In this document: piece by piece, positions 8,919-17,568 of the stretch
Numbering within the stretch: position 1 is the first letter of the stretch
How the letters are laid out: each line of letters starts with the position of its first letter
Assembly: GCA_020638135.1 (NCBI GenBank)
Contig: JACKJE010000008.1
Coordinates: 62,001-126,000, forward strand
Length of the DNA: 64,000 bases
DNA from: Methylobacteriaceae bacterium
GTDB taxonomy: Bacteria > Pseudomonadota > Alphaproteobacteria > Rhizobiales > Beijerinckiaceae
Direction of reading: 5' to 3'
Program-made: the position numbers and the translations under genes
Notes under the pieces: model-generated
Databases searched by the model: none
Told to the model about the DNA's origin: nothing
The model's input: only the letters and a program-made list of their open reading frames with translations

Positions 8919-9640
8919 GCCTGGGAGCCAAGCGAACGGATCGAGTCCTGCTGGGCGTTGTCGGTCATGCTCAGGCAGGCGGAGATATGGTCGAACGCGC
9001 GCTGGATTTCGATGAGGCGCGACATTTCAGTCAACGGATCGATATTGCTTCGCTGCAGATAGCCTTGCATCAGGCCGTTCTTCGCGAAATTGCCGGCCGG
9101 CGTCGCCTCCCGATCGGAGAGAACTGCGGAATTGTCGTACCGGCGCAGACGGGCGGCGGCGTCGAGAGTGAAAATGCCGATGGAGGCGACGGCCTTGCCG
9201 CGCTGGTGCACCGAACCGTCGACGGCAATCGATATTTCGCCGCCGGATGGATCGATATTCATGGGCGCGCCGCCGGAGTCGAGAAATGGATAGCCGTTGA
9301 CGGATCGGACTTCGCCGGCGGGGTCGACGAAAAGGCGTCCATCTCGCGTGTAGGCGGGACCATCCGGCGTCATGACGGAAAGCCAGCCTTCGCCGCGAAC
9401 GGCTACATCGAGCGGATTTCCCGTTCGGTGCGCGGCGCCGGGCGCCAGGGAAATATAGTCAGCTCCGGCGATGGGGAAGGCGACATTCGTGGCTCCGGTC
9501 GCCGATAGAACCGAGTCGAATTTCAGGCCGTCGCCCAGGAACCCCGTGGTGTTCGCGTTCGCCAGGTTTGACGCGAGAGAATCCAGGCGGCGTGTCAATG
9601 CGAGTTGCGCCGCAGCGTCGATGTAGAGCGTCGTCGACAG
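8915..9640 (-). CDS. flgF: Flagellar proximal rod protein FlgF
   Basis: A rod protein of about 241 residues. The N-terminal rod signature is clear (LYIDAAAQLALTRRLDSLAS then NLANANTTGF). The mid-region RGEGWLSV and TRDGRLFVD motifs shared with FlgG/FlgE are present. The C-terminal rod helix includes GYLQRSNIDPLTEMSRLIE. The start is uncertain: a CTG at 9638-9640 gives the normal N-terminus, whereas the only upstream in-frame ATG (9745) adds a 35-residue tail unlike any FlgF and runs through the promoter region shared with motA. Confidence 0.88.
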   Translation of the reverse strand: MSTTLYIDAAAQLALTRRLDSLASNLANANTTGFLGDGLKFDSVLSATGATNVAFPIAGADYISLAPGAAHRTGNPLDVAVRGEGWLSVMTPDGPAYTRDGRLFVDPAGEVRSVNGYPFLDSGGAPMNIDPSGGEISIAVDGSVHQRGKAVASIGIFTLDAAARLRRYDNSAVLSDREATPAGNFAKNGLMQGYLQRSNIDPLTEMSRLIEIQRAFDHISACLSMTDNAQQDSIRSLGSQA

Positions 9641-9695
9641 ATTCGTAGTCCCGGCATTGCGCGGAGTGGATCCGTGCGCATCAGCGCTCGGAAAA

Positions 9696-9743
9696 CTTGC
9701 GCGTGGCTTGCGCGAGGACGGACAGTTTCGCGCAAGGTGACGC
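9696..9743. promoter_or_regulatory. Repeated CGCGCAAG operator-like sites between flgF and motA
   Basis: The octamer CTTGCGCG occurs twice in direct repeat (9696-9703 and 9707-9714, 11 bases apart, about one helical turn). Its reverse complement CGCGCAAG lies at 9729-9736 and extends to CGCGCAAGGTGACGC (9729-9743). The two leftward copies point at flgF and the rightward copy at motA. A near copy of the rightward site, CGCGCAAGGTTGACGC, lies before fliF. The identity of the binding factor is unknown. Confidence 0.5.
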
Positions 9744-9780
9744 ACGTCTGTCTTGCGAGAGAAGCCTTCGGAGAAACAGT

Positions 9781-10656
9781 TTGAATTTCGCTATCGGTCT
9801 CGTCGTCGCGCTTGGATCGATATTGGGCGGTTTCGCGGCGCTCGGCGGACATCTGATCGTCATCTGGCAGCCGTGGGAATTCGTCATCATTGGAGGATCG
9901 GCGTTCGGAACTTTCATCATTGCGAACACGATGAAGACGATTCGAGACACCGGGGCCGCTATCGTCGAGGCGATCCTCGACCGGCAACCCAAGCCGCGCG
10001 ACTATCTGGATGTGCTCGGCGTTCTGGCGGCCCTGATGCGCGAACTGCGCGCCAAGTCCAGAGCGGAAGTGGAAAAGCATGTCGACAATCCCTCGGAATC
10101 GTCGATCTTTGTGAGTTTCCCGAAAGTCCTCGCGAACAAGGACCTGACCTCGTTCATCTGTGACTATTGTCGCCTGATCATCATCGGCAATGCGCGGACG
10201 CACGAGATCGAGGCGCTGATGGATGAGGAACTTCACACGGTGTCGAAGGACAAATTGAAGCCCTATCAGGCCCTGACGGCCGTCTCCGAGGCGCTGCCCG
10301 CGCTCGGGATCGTCGCCGCTGTGCTCGGCGTCATCAAGGCGATGGGCGCGCTCGATCAATCGCCGGAGATGCTGGGCGGGCTGATCGGCGCCGCTCTCGT
10401 CGGTACATTTGCCGGCATCTTCATTTCGTATGGAATCGTCACGCCGCTTGGCGCAAAGATCAAGGGAACGAGGGAGAAGCAGGTACGGGTCTATGTCATC
10501 GTCAAGCAATCGTTGCTGGCGTTCATGAATGGCGCGCTGCCGCAAATCGCCGTTGAGCACGGGCGGAAGACCATTCCATCGAGCGAACGTCCGTCGATCG
10601 ACGACGTGGAAAACGAAATGAGCTCCGGACCGGCGCGCACTGCGGAGGCTGCGTGA
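9781..10656 (+). CDS. motA: Flagellar motor stator protein MotA
   Basis: A 291-residue inner-membrane protein forming the proton channel with MotB. It begins with the MotA N-terminal helix (NFAIGLVVALGSILGGFAAL), followed by the second helix with WEFVIIGGSAFG. A large cytoplasmic loop comes next, and then the paired helices ALPALGIVAAVLGVIKAMG and LIGAALVGTFAGIFISYG, which carry the proline and channel residues typical of the family. The start is TTG at 9781 with GGAGAAAC just upstream. The longer in-frame ATG at 9697 would add an Arg-rich, non-homologous leader. Confidence 0.93.
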   Translation: MNFAIGLVVALGSILGGFAALGGHLIVIWQPWEFVIIGGSAFGTFIIANTMKTIRDTGAAIVEAILDRQPKPRDYLDVLGVLAALMRELRAKSRAEVEKHVDNPSESSIFVSFPKVLANKDLTSFICDYCRLIIIGNARTHEIEALMDEELHTVSKDKLKPYQALTAVSEALPALGIVAAVLGVIKAMGALDQSPEMLGGLIGAALVGTFAGIFISYGIVTPLGAKIKGTREKQVRVYVIVKQSLLAFMNGALPQIAVEHGRKTIPSSERPSIDDVENEMSSGPARTAEAA

Positions 10657-11531
10657 ACGTGGACGTTTCCGAAGGGGATTGCGATGCCGGATCTTTGTCG
10701 CCGTGGATACCGGCCCGGGCCGACGGCGGAAGCGCCGAAGCTAGGCTCGGCCGGCTCAAGGCAGAGATCGAAGTTCTTCTTGCCGCGTTTTGCGAGAAAG
10801 AGCTTCAGGTCGATGCAACCGATTGCGCGATGTCGGAGGAGAGCGAATTGTTTTCGATTTCCCGGCCGGTGGCGGGCCTAAGCGCTCCTGTCGAGTGCGT
10901 TGTAAGAGACGCCGAGCTGGCCGTGCTTTGCGACGCCCTGTTCGGCGCGAGGACTCTAATCGTTCAGGACGGGCCGGCAAGCGCCCGCGGTCCGCTGGCG
11001 CGTCATGTCGTCATGCGCGTGCTCGAAAGGCTGATTGACAAATTTTGCGAAGCGGCCTCGTCGACAAGCGGGCAAGAGATCGCTCGAGACGCGGAACCAA
11101 GCTTGACGCCCGCCAAAATGCAGAGCGCGCCGTCGTTGCCGGATGGCGCGCGGACGTCGATCCGGGTCGATGTGCGTGCTGCTCGCGTGGAATTCCTGCT
11201 GGCGACGGACGACGTTTCTCTTCTCATCGCGACAGCGAATGATGAAGGTTCGCAAGGCGCAGTCGAGCGAGACCGTGACCTGCAACTGCGCCTTGAGAGC
11301 AATGTCGCGTCCGCCGACATAAGGTTGAGCGCGATATTCGATGATCGTGCAGTTACGCCAGCCGAGATTCGGACATGGCGACTAGGCTCCGTCATCGATC
11401 TCCAGTCCACTCCGCAGACGACCGCCACGCTGAGCGGGAACGGCAGGTCGTTGTTTCGGTGCGAGATCGCGCGGGACGCGGAATTCTTCGTCCTTCATTT
11501 GCTTGGCGACGACAGCGGCGTGCATGGATGA
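10653..11531 (+). CDS. fliM: Flagellar motor switch protein FliM
   Basis: A divergent 292-residue switch (C-ring) protein. The C-terminal SpoA-like domain can be followed (LRLESNVASADIRLSAIFDD then VTPAEIRTWRLGSVIDLQST), and the middle domain has the weakly conserved profile of rhizobial FliM. The start is a GTG overlapping the motA stop (GTGA). Identification is helped by its position between motA and fliN-fliG, the same set found together in other Hyphomicrobiales. Confidence 0.8.
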   Translation: MNVDVSEGDCDAGSLSPWIPARADGGSAEARLGRLKAEIEVLLAAFCEKELQVDATDCAMSEESELFSISRPVAGLSAPVECVVRDAELAVLCDALFGARTLIVQDGPASARGPLARHVVMRVLERLIDKFCEAASSTSGQEIARDAEPSLTPAKMQSAPSLPDGARTSIRVDVRAARVEFLLATDDVSLLIATANDEGSQGAVERDRDLQLRLESNVASADIRLSAIFDDRAVTPAEIRTWRLGSVIDLQSTPQTTATLSGNGRSLFRCEIARDAEFFVLHLLGDDSGVHG

Positions 11532-11881
11532 CAGGGATGAGTGATCGGCAAGTTGAATTCGCTAGGATATCCGAGCCCGAGGGAAATCAGGGCGGGCAAT
11601 TTCTCATGCGCGACGGAGTTGGGGCGATAGTCGATTCGATTCCCCTGACTCTCAGGATTGTGTTGGGAAGCGTGACGATGCCAATTCGGGATGTGACGCG
11701 ACTTCGTCCTGGATCTTTGGTGACGCTCGATCGCAGGATCGGCGAACCGGTCGAGATAGCCATCAATGATCGTGTCATTTGCAGGGGGCATATTTCAGTC
11801 AGTGAAGAGCCGTCGCCGCGCTTCGTCATCAAAATCGTCGACTTCGTCGAGCGGCAGGACAGCGGGCGATCTCCAGCATGA
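11528..11881 (+). CDS. fliN: Flagellar motor switch protein FliN
   Basis: A 117-residue C-ring protein with one SpoA domain: DSIPLTLRIVLGSVTMPIRD, then LRPGSLVTLDRRIGEPVEIA and the NDRVICRGHI turn, the classic FliN pattern. The ATG at 11528 overlaps the fliM stop. A second ATG at 11537 is also possible and would shorten the protein by three residues. It is followed with overlap by fliG. Confidence 0.9.
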   Translation: MTGMSDRQVEFARISEPEGNQGGQFLMRDGVGAIVDSIPLTLRIVLGSVTMPIRDVTRLRPGSLVTLDRRIGEPVEIAINDRVICRGHISVSEEPSPRFVIKIVDFVERQDSGRSPA

Positions 11882-12915
11882 TTGAAATCGAGCGACGGAA
11901 GGGGGGCGATCGAAGGCAGTTGAGCGGGGCGCAGAGAGCCGCGGCGCTGCTGATCGTCCTCGGCAAGGAATCCGCGCCGAAGTTGCTTCAACATCTCGAC
12001 AAAGACGAGGTACGCAACATCGCTCGCGCCGCCGCGACGCTCGGGATCGTCGATCGCGCATCGCTTGAACGTATGCTCGACGATTTTTCGGAGGCTTATG
12101 CCATTGGGCCAGAGGTTATCGGTACGCTTACGGAAGCGCAGGATCTTGTCGCTGGGTCGCTTCCACCTGATGAAGTGGCCGAGATGATCAGCGGCGATGG
12201 AGCGCCCGTGCTGATCGATGTCTGGGAAGAGGTCCGCCGAATGGACGGCGAGCGTCTGGCCGAAAGTCTGTCGCTGGAATCGCCATGGCTCTGCGCTGCG
12301 GTGTTGAACAAGCTCGGGGCGGAACAAGCGACCGAGATTCTCGGCCATTTCGACGAGACACGCCGACCTCGGGTTCTGACCTGCATGTTGACATCGGCGC
12401 CGATCGCGCCGCTCGCCATGCAATTTCTCGAAGAGGCGTTGCTCGGCGAAGTGGCCCAGCGCGGCGGAACGCGCGCTGATGGCAATGCGCCAAAACGTGT
12501 CGCCGATATCGTCAATCGTCTTGATGCGAGAGCGTCCGACGATTTTTTCTCCTATTTGTCGGTCGTCGCTCCGGAAAGCGCGAACAATGTCCGCGCGCTC
12601 GTGTTCAAGTTCGACGAGATAACAGGCTTGTCGCAAAAGGACCGGCTCTTGCTGTTCGACGGCATGCCGACGGAGAGAATTGTCCTCGCATTGCAGGGAG
12701 CATCGCCGGAGTTGATCGAGGCGACGTTAGGCAGTCTCGGCGCCCGCGCCCGACGAATGGCGGAATCGGAACTGGCCAGTGAAAGCGCCGCGCCGCAACG
12801 CGACATCATTGCCGCGCGGCGCCTAATCGTCGACACAGCCCTCCGGCTCTCAGGGGCCGGAGCGATAACGCTGCCTAGCGGCGCGATCGACCGCGCGGCG
12901 GATGGGGCGGCGTGA
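11878..12915 (+). CDS. fliG: Flagellar motor switch protein FliG
   Basis: A 345-residue rotor protein that links the MS ring (FliF) to the C-ring and contacts the stator. The N-terminal domain has SGAQRAAALLIVLGKESAPK and LDKDEVRNIARAAATLG. The C-terminal torque domain carries FFSYLSVVAPESANNVRALV and FKFDEITGLSQKDRLLLFDG with its charged residues. The segment linking the middle and C-terminal domains looks normal. The start overlaps the fliN stop by four bases. Confidence 0.92.
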   Translation: MIEIERRKGGDRRQLSGAQRAAALLIVLGKESAPKLLQHLDKDEVRNIARAAATLGIVDRASLERMLDDFSEAYAIGPEVIGTLTEAQDLVAGSLPPDEVAEMISGDGAPVLIDVWEEVRRMDGERLAESLSLESPWLCAAVLNKLGAEQATEILGHFDETRRPRVLTCMLTSAPIAPLAMQFLEEALLGEVAQRGGTRADGNAPKRVADIVNRLDARASDDFFSYLSVVAPESANNVRALVFKFDEITGLSQKDRLLLFDGMPTERIVLALQGASPELIEATLGSLGARARRMAESELASESAAPQRDIIAARRLIVDTALRLSGAGAITLPSGAIDRAADGAA

Positions 12916-13991
12916 CGGAGAAGCCTGACGACGAAAGCAGGGAACACGAACCGAGCGAAAAGAAGATCGCTGACGCCATCGAACGCGGCGATACTCCGGT
13001 CTCGCGCGATCTAGCGCTCCTCGGCTCGCTTCTTGGCGTCTATGTCGCACTTGTAGTCTTGCATCATGCAGGAATCGCTGACGGCGTCGTAGCGTTAGCT
13101 CTGCCGATCGGACGATTGTGGGACATTCGCGTCGGGAATGGCGGCGATGCCGCAGGAATCGTGTTTGCGATCGGGCCAGCAATCGGGGATGTCCTGGCGA
13201 AAATCATTCTGGCGCTCTTTCTGACGTCAGCCTTGGTTGGCGCCGGGCCACAACGGCCGCGGGTCGTGTGGCGACGACTGCGTGTCGACTGGTCACGGCT
13301 CTCGCCGCGTGCGGGCGTCAGCCGGCTCTTCGGCCGGAAGGGTCTGGCTGAGTTTGCAAAGTCTCTGGTCAAGATTCTGGTGGCGACGGTGATTGCGGGC
13401 GCTGTCGTCAAGAATGTTGTGATGGGCCTGTCGGGCGGCGGCTATCGCGACGTTCGGGACACGGGGGTCGAAGCGGTACGCGCGTTGGAGAAGATCGCCG
13501 TAGCGGTCAGTCTTATGACACTCTGCTTCGCGATTGGCGATTTCGTACTGTCAAGGCTGGAATGGAGGAAGAAGCTGAGGATGTCGCGGCAGGAGGTCGT
13601 GGATGAACGAAAGCAGGCGGAAGGCGATCCACTGGTGCGGACGCGCATGCGGTCTCTGGCGTTAGATCGCGCCAGGCGGCGGATGTTGAACGAAGTGAGC
13701 CGGGCGACGATGGTGATCGCAAATCCGACGCACTACGCGGTGGCGCTTCGTTATGTGCGCGATGAGGCGAGCGCCGCCCCGGTGGTGGTGGCGAAAGGGC
13801 AGGAATTGCTCGCGCTCAAGATCCGGGGAGAGGCCGAGCAACAACAAATTCCGATCATCGAGCAGCCAGAATTGGCGCGGGCATTGTACCGCAGCGTCGA
13901 GGTTGGCCAACTTATTCCTCCTGAGTTCTACAAGGCGGTCGCCGAGATCATTAATTTTCTTGCGACGCGTCGCGCGACGCAGGCGCATTGA
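12912..13991 (+). CDS. flhB: Flagellar export switch protein FlhB
   Basis: A 359-residue protein with four membrane helices and a cytoplasmic tail that switches export specificity from rod/hook to filament substrates. The autocleavage motif NPTH is intact at residues 271-274 (MVIANPTHYAVALRY). The N-terminal region (EKKIADAIERGDTPVSRDLA) matches the family. The start is a GTG overlapping the fliG stop. Confidence 0.94.
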   Translation: MTEKPDDESREHEPSEKKIADAIERGDTPVSRDLALLGSLLGVYVALVVLHHAGIADGVVALALPIGRLWDIRVGNGGDAAGIVFAIGPAIGDVLAKIILALFLTSALVGAGPQRPRVVWRRLRVDWSRLSPRAGVSRLFGRKGLAEFAKSLVKILVATVIAGAVVKNVVMGLSGGGYRDVRDTGVEAVRALEKIAVAVSLMTLCFAIGDFVLSRLEWRKKLRMSRQEVVDERKQAEGDPLVRTRMRSLALDRARRRMLNEVSRATMVIANPTHYAVALRYVRDEASAAPVVVAKGQELLALKIRGEAEQQQIPIIEQPELARALYRSVEVGQLIPPEFYKAVAEIINFLATRRATQAH

Positions 13992-14047
13992 CGCAAGTTC
14001 CGGGCAAGCGAAGGCGGACTAGTCTCAAGCAAGTGACGGGGAGCGCC

Positions 14048-14428
14048 TTGCAGGACGTATCGATCTTTCAACTTGCCAACAGGCAGGCGCGTTGGCTCAT
14101 GGCGCGGCAAAGCGTGATCGCCGAGAACATTGCACATGTGTCATCTCCGGGTTATCGCGCCGTCGACGTTCTGCCGTTCGCCGAGACGCTCGAGCGGACA
14201 AGCCTTGATGTGACGGCGACGAGTGCGCGGCACATGCGCCTGGCGAGCGATGAAGCGCGCCCGATAGGAAAGCGTTTCCAGAAGTCGCCGGAGACGTCCC
14301 ATTCGGGCAACACCGTATCGCTGGATCAGCAGCTCGTGCTCGCGAACGAGGTGCGGCAGGCCTATGCGGTCAATGCGAGCATTGTGAAATCGATGCATCG
14401 GCTGTTGACCTCAGCGGCAAAGGCGTAA
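14048..14428 (+). CDS. flgB: Flagellar proximal rod protein FlgB
   Basis: A 126-residue rod subunit. The N-terminus (M)QDVSIFQLANRQARWLMAR leads into QSVIAENIAHVSSPGYR, the standard rod motif, and the C-terminus has NEVRQAYAVNASIVKSMHRL. I chose the TTG at 14048 because GGGGAGCG lies just upstream and the length then matches other FlgB proteins. The frame is open back to a TTG at 13988 that overlaps the flhB stop, but that adds a basic 20-residue tail of no clear role. Confidence 0.87.
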   Translation: MQDVSIFQLANRQARWLMARQSVIAENIAHVSSPGYRAVDVLPFAETLERTSLDVTATSARHMRLASDEARPIGKRFQKSPETSHSGNTVSLDQQLVLANEVRQAYAVNASIVKSMHRLLTSAAKA

Positions 14429-14431
14429 GTG

Positions 14432-14848
14432 ATGATCGATCCGCTGCAGACGTCGATACGCGTGGCGAGTTCCGGCTTGTACGCGCAAGCCACGCGAATG
14501 CGCATTCTCTCTGAAAATATTGCGAATGCGCAAACGACCGCTGCCACTGCCTCGGAGGATCCATATCGGCGCAAAACCGTGACATTCGGCGATGACAAGT
14601 CGCGCGTCGACGGCGTTCGCTACGTTGCGATCCGGAAGATCGGGTTGGACGAATCGCCGTTTCGAATAGTTCGCGATCCGGGCAGTCCTGCCGCAAACAG
14701 CAAGGGCGAGGTGAAGATGCCGAATGTCGATCCGGTTCTCGAGCTGGCGGATTTCAGGGAGGCGAATCACGGGTATCAGGCCGATCTGCAGGTCATCCGG
14801 CAGGCCCGGGAGCTATTTACAATGACCCTTGACCTGCTGAAGACGTGA
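14432..14848 (+). CDS. flgC: Flagellar proximal rod protein FlgC
   Basis: A 138-residue rod protein with the FlgC N-terminus (MIDPLQTSIRVASSGLYAQ, then ILSENIANAQTT), the PYRRKTVTFG motif, and the C-terminal MPNVDPVLELADFREANHGY helix. A GTG three bases upstream is an alternative start. It lies close behind flgB and ten bases ahead of fliE. Confidence 0.94.
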   Translation: MIDPLQTSIRVASSGLYAQATRMRILSENIANAQTTAATASEDPYRRKTVTFGDDKSRVDGVRYVAIRKIGLDESPFRIVRDPGSPAANSKGEVKMPNVDPVLELADFREANHGYQADLQVIRQARELFTMTLDLLKT

Positions 14849-14857
14849 GGCGCTGAA

Positions 14858-15178
14858 ATGATGCCGATATTGCTGGGTCTGGGGGCAGCTGACGGGTTGA
14901 TGCGGGCTGCATCCAGCGCATTTGCGACGAGTGGTCGGGGTGAAGCAAAAGGGGGCGCCGGTCCGGACTTTCGCGAGGTTCTGTCGGAGGTCGCAACATC
15001 TGCGTCGCAGTCGATCCACGCTGCGGAGAAGGTGGGCGCGGCGGCGATACAGGGGAAGGCGTCGGCAAGGGAGGTCGTCGAGAGCCTGATGCAAGCCGAG
15101 CAGGATCTACAGGTCGCGCTTGCCGTCCGCGACAAAGCGGTCGCGGCTCTGCAAGAGATCAGCCGGATGCCAATCTGA
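14858..15178 (+). CDS. fliE: Flagellar hook-basal body protein FliE
   Basis: A 106-residue adaptor between the MS ring and the rod. The conserved C-terminal helix pair is present: DFREVLSEVATSASQSIHAA and REVVESLMQAEQDLQVALAV, followed by RDKAVAALQEISRMPI. Size and position between flgC and flgG are as in other alphaproteobacteria. Confidence 0.93.
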   Translation: MMPILLGLGAADGLMRAASSAFATSGRGEAKGGAGPDFREVLSEVATSASQSIHAAEKVGAAAIQGKASAREVVESLMQAEQDLQVALAVRDKAVAALQEISRMPI

Positions 15179-15187
15179 GGTGGGAAA

Positions 15188-15976
15188 ATGCGGGCTTTGA
15201 CGATTGCAGCGACCGGCATGAGCGCGCAGCAGCTCAATGTCGAGGTTATCGCCAACAATATTGCGAATAGCAATACGACCGCCTTCAAACGCGCGCGTGC
15301 GGAATTCACGGACCTTCTGTATCAGGCCGAGCGTCTGCAGGGCGTATCCAACCGGGGCAGGGATGCGACAGTTCCCGAGGGCGCGCAGATCGGTCTCGGC
15401 GTTCGCACCGCCGCTGTCCGAAACCTCAACATTCAAGGCGCGCTGACGAATACCGGCAACAAGCTCGATTTTGCGATCAATGGTCGCGGCTGGTTTCAGG
15501 TTCAGGGCGGCGACGGGCAGACGGTCTACACACGCGATGGATCGTTTAGCACAAATGCGCAAGGGCAGGTTGTGACGGCGGATGGCTATGCGCTCATTCC
15601 GTCAATCCAGATTCCGCAAAACGCGACCGCCATCAATATCAGCCAGTCGGGACTGGTCACCGCTACGATTGCTGGTCAGGCAACACCGCAGCAGATCGGT
15701 CAGCTGACGATCTCGACCTTCACGAACGAAGCGGGGCTCGAGCCGCTCGGCAGCAATCTTTTTCGGGATACTGCGGCGTCCGGTCCGGCCGTGAACGGCG
15801 CCCCGGCGGATGTGGGATTCGGCATAATCAATCAGGGCTACCTCGAGAGCTCGAATGTCGATCCGGTCAAGGAGATAACAGATCTGATTTCGGCGCAGCG
15901 CGCCTACGAGATGAATTCGAAGGTCATTCAGGCCGTGGATGACATGGCGAGCACGATCTCGAAAAATATGAGATGA
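15188..15976 (+). CDS. flgG: Flagellar distal rod protein FlgG
   Basis: A 262-residue distal rod subunit. The FlgG signature is complete: the N-terminal MRALTIAATGMSAQQLNVE with VIANNIANSNTTAFKRARAE, the central NGRGWFQV and TRDGSFSTN motifs, and the C-terminal GYLESSNVDPVKEITDLISA with QRAYEMNSKVIQAVDD. A GAGGTGGG ribosome site lies about five bases before the ATG. Confidence 0.97.
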   Translation: MRALTIAATGMSAQQLNVEVIANNIANSNTTAFKRARAEFTDLLYQAERLQGVSNRGRDATVPEGAQIGLGVRTAAVRNLNIQGALTNTGNKLDFAINGRGWFQVQGGDGQTVYTRDGSFSTNAQGQVVTADGYALIPSIQIPQNATAINISQSGLVTATIAGQATPQQIGQLTISTFTNEAGLEPLGSNLFRDTAASGPAVNGAPADVGFGIINQGYLESSNVDPVKEITDLISAQRAYEMNSKVIQAVDDMASTISKNMR

Positions 15977-15980
15977 AGTC

Positions 15981-16427
15981 ATGTCGTCGCGTGGACTTAT
16001 TGCGCTTGTCGGTATCGTGGGCGTGGCGACAAGCGCATGGGCCGACGAGACGATAGCGCCGACGCCAAGGGGCGCAATCTACCCGGGCGAAATCATCCGC
16101 GAAAATATGCTCGGTGAGGGGGCGTTTGAACTCGACGAACTGAGCAATGCCATCAAGACACGAGGCGAGGCGGTCGGGCGTGTAGCGAAGCGCACCTTGT
16201 TTCCAGGCAGGCCGATCGGCGCTGCCTACCTGGAAGACCGCTATACGATCGTCAATGGCAGCCTTGTGCAATTGATCTACGAGCAACCGGGAATTTCGAT
16301 TGTTGCGTCCGGCCTTGCCCTGCAATCGGCGCGCGCGGGCGAAGCCATCAGGGTGCGAAATGTCGAAAGCGGTCTCGCCGTCACGGGAACGGTCAGCAGC
16401 GCGGGCAAAGTTCTGGTGGGCAAGTGA
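15981..16427 (+). CDS. flgA: P-ring assembly chaperone FlgA
   Basis: A 148-residue periplasmic protein with a Sec signal peptide (cleavage after about Ala21, SAWA-DE). The SAF-type domain includes YPGEIIRENML, GRVAKRTLFPGRPIGAAYLE and the C-terminal AGEAIRVRNVESGLAVTGTV. It is shorter than enterobacterial FlgA, lacking the N-terminal extension, as is usual in this group. It helps FlgI polymerise, and flgI follows with a four-base overlap. Confidence 0.9.
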   Translation: MSSRGLIALVGIVGVATSAWADETIAPTPRGAIYPGEIIRENMLGEGAFELDELSNAIKTRGEAVGRVAKRTLFPGRPIGAAYLEDRYTIVNGSLVQLIYEQPGISIVASGLALQSARAGEAIRVRNVESGLAVTGTVSSAGKVLVGK

Positions 16428-17524
16428 TGCTGAGTCGTCTTTTCCTGATCATCCTCTGTCTTGTCTGTGGCGAAGCGTCAGGCAAGGTCAGGTTGAAGGA
16501 CATAACGGCGGTCCGTGGGCCTCGGGAAAGCAGGGTCGTCGGCTACGGGTTGGTCGTCGGGCTGCAAGGAACGGGCGATTCCCTGCGAAATTCAGTCTTT
16601 ACGGAACAATCCCTGCAATCGATGCTCGATCGAATGGGGATTGCGGTAAAGTCAGGCGCCATGAGGACGCGCAATGTCGCTGCGGTCATCGTTTCGGGCG
16701 ATATTCCATCCTATGCGCGGATCGGGACGCGGCTGGACGTGACAGTGTCGTCAATGGGGGATGCGACGTCGCTTGTCGGCGGCACGCTGATCATGACGCC
16801 GCTGGTGGGGCCAGATGGAATTGTCTATGCATCGGCGCAAGGACCGCTGTCGGTGACGGGATTTGCCGAAGCGGGCCGATCGGAAAGCGTTGCGCAGGGC
16901 GTTCCGACGACCGGACGGATCGCGAATGGCGGGGTCGTCGAGCGTGACGCCGCGCCTGTCGGTCCGGACGACGAGCATATCTTGCTGGAATTGCGGAACG
17001 CTGATTTCAAGACGGCGGTCAAGATCGCGGATGCGATCAACCTTTATGCCAAACGGCGCTATTCGATCCGGGTCGCCAGAGAGCGCGACAGCCGCTCCAT
17101 CGAGTTGATCAGGCCGCCTAATACGCCGCCGTCGCGATTGATCGCGGATATCGGCGATCTGCTTATAGAGCCGGATATTCCCGCGCGGGTCGTGATCGAC
17201 GCCAGGTCCGGCACTGTTGTCGTGGGCGCCGACGTGCAGGTATCCACAGTGGCGGTTACGCATGGCGCGCTATCGGTGCGAATTACGGAGACGCCAAACG
17301 TGTCTCAACCCAATCCGCGGTCGCAGGGCCAGACCGTCGTCACGAGCGAAACAGCCGTCTCCATTGGTCAGGACGGCGGGCAATTTGCGGTTCTGTCCGG
17401 GGCAAGCCTCAAATCGCTCATTCGCGGGCTCAATCAAATCGGGCTCAAGCCCGCCGGCATTATTTCGATCTTGCAGGCGATCAAATCGGCGGGCGCGCTG
17501 CAGGCAGACATCGTCGTTCAGTGA
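16427..17524 (+). CDS. flgI: Flagellar P-ring protein FlgI
   Basis: A 365-residue precursor of the periplasmic P ring. A signal peptide (MLSRLFLIILCLVCGEASG) is followed by KVRLKDITAVRGPRESRVVG, YGLVVGLQGTGDSLRNSVFT, and the C-terminal LIRGLNQIGLKPAGIISILQ motif. The ATG at 16427 is taken as the start. A GTG three bases earlier, overlapping the flgA stop, is equally possible. Confidence 0.95.
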   Translation: MLSRLFLIILCLVCGEASGKVRLKDITAVRGPRESRVVGYGLVVGLQGTGDSLRNSVFTEQSLQSMLDRMGIAVKSGAMRTRNVAAVIVSGDIPSYARIGTRLDVTVSSMGDATSLVGGTLIMTPLVGPDGIVYASAQGPLSVTGFAEAGRSESVAQGVPTTGRIANGGVVERDAAPVGPDDEHILLELRNADFKTAVKIADAINLYAKRRYSIRVARERDSRSIELIRPPNTPPSRLIADIGDLLIEPDIPARVVIDARSGTVVVGADVQVSTVAVTHGALSVRITETPNVSQPNPRSQGQTVVTSETAVSIGQDGGQFAVLSGASLKSLIRGLNQIGLKPAGIISILQAIKSAGALQADIVVQ

Positions 17525-17568
17525 GGTCAGCTTCGTGCAAGCCGGACGGCGGAGAATGCGCCTCGTGA

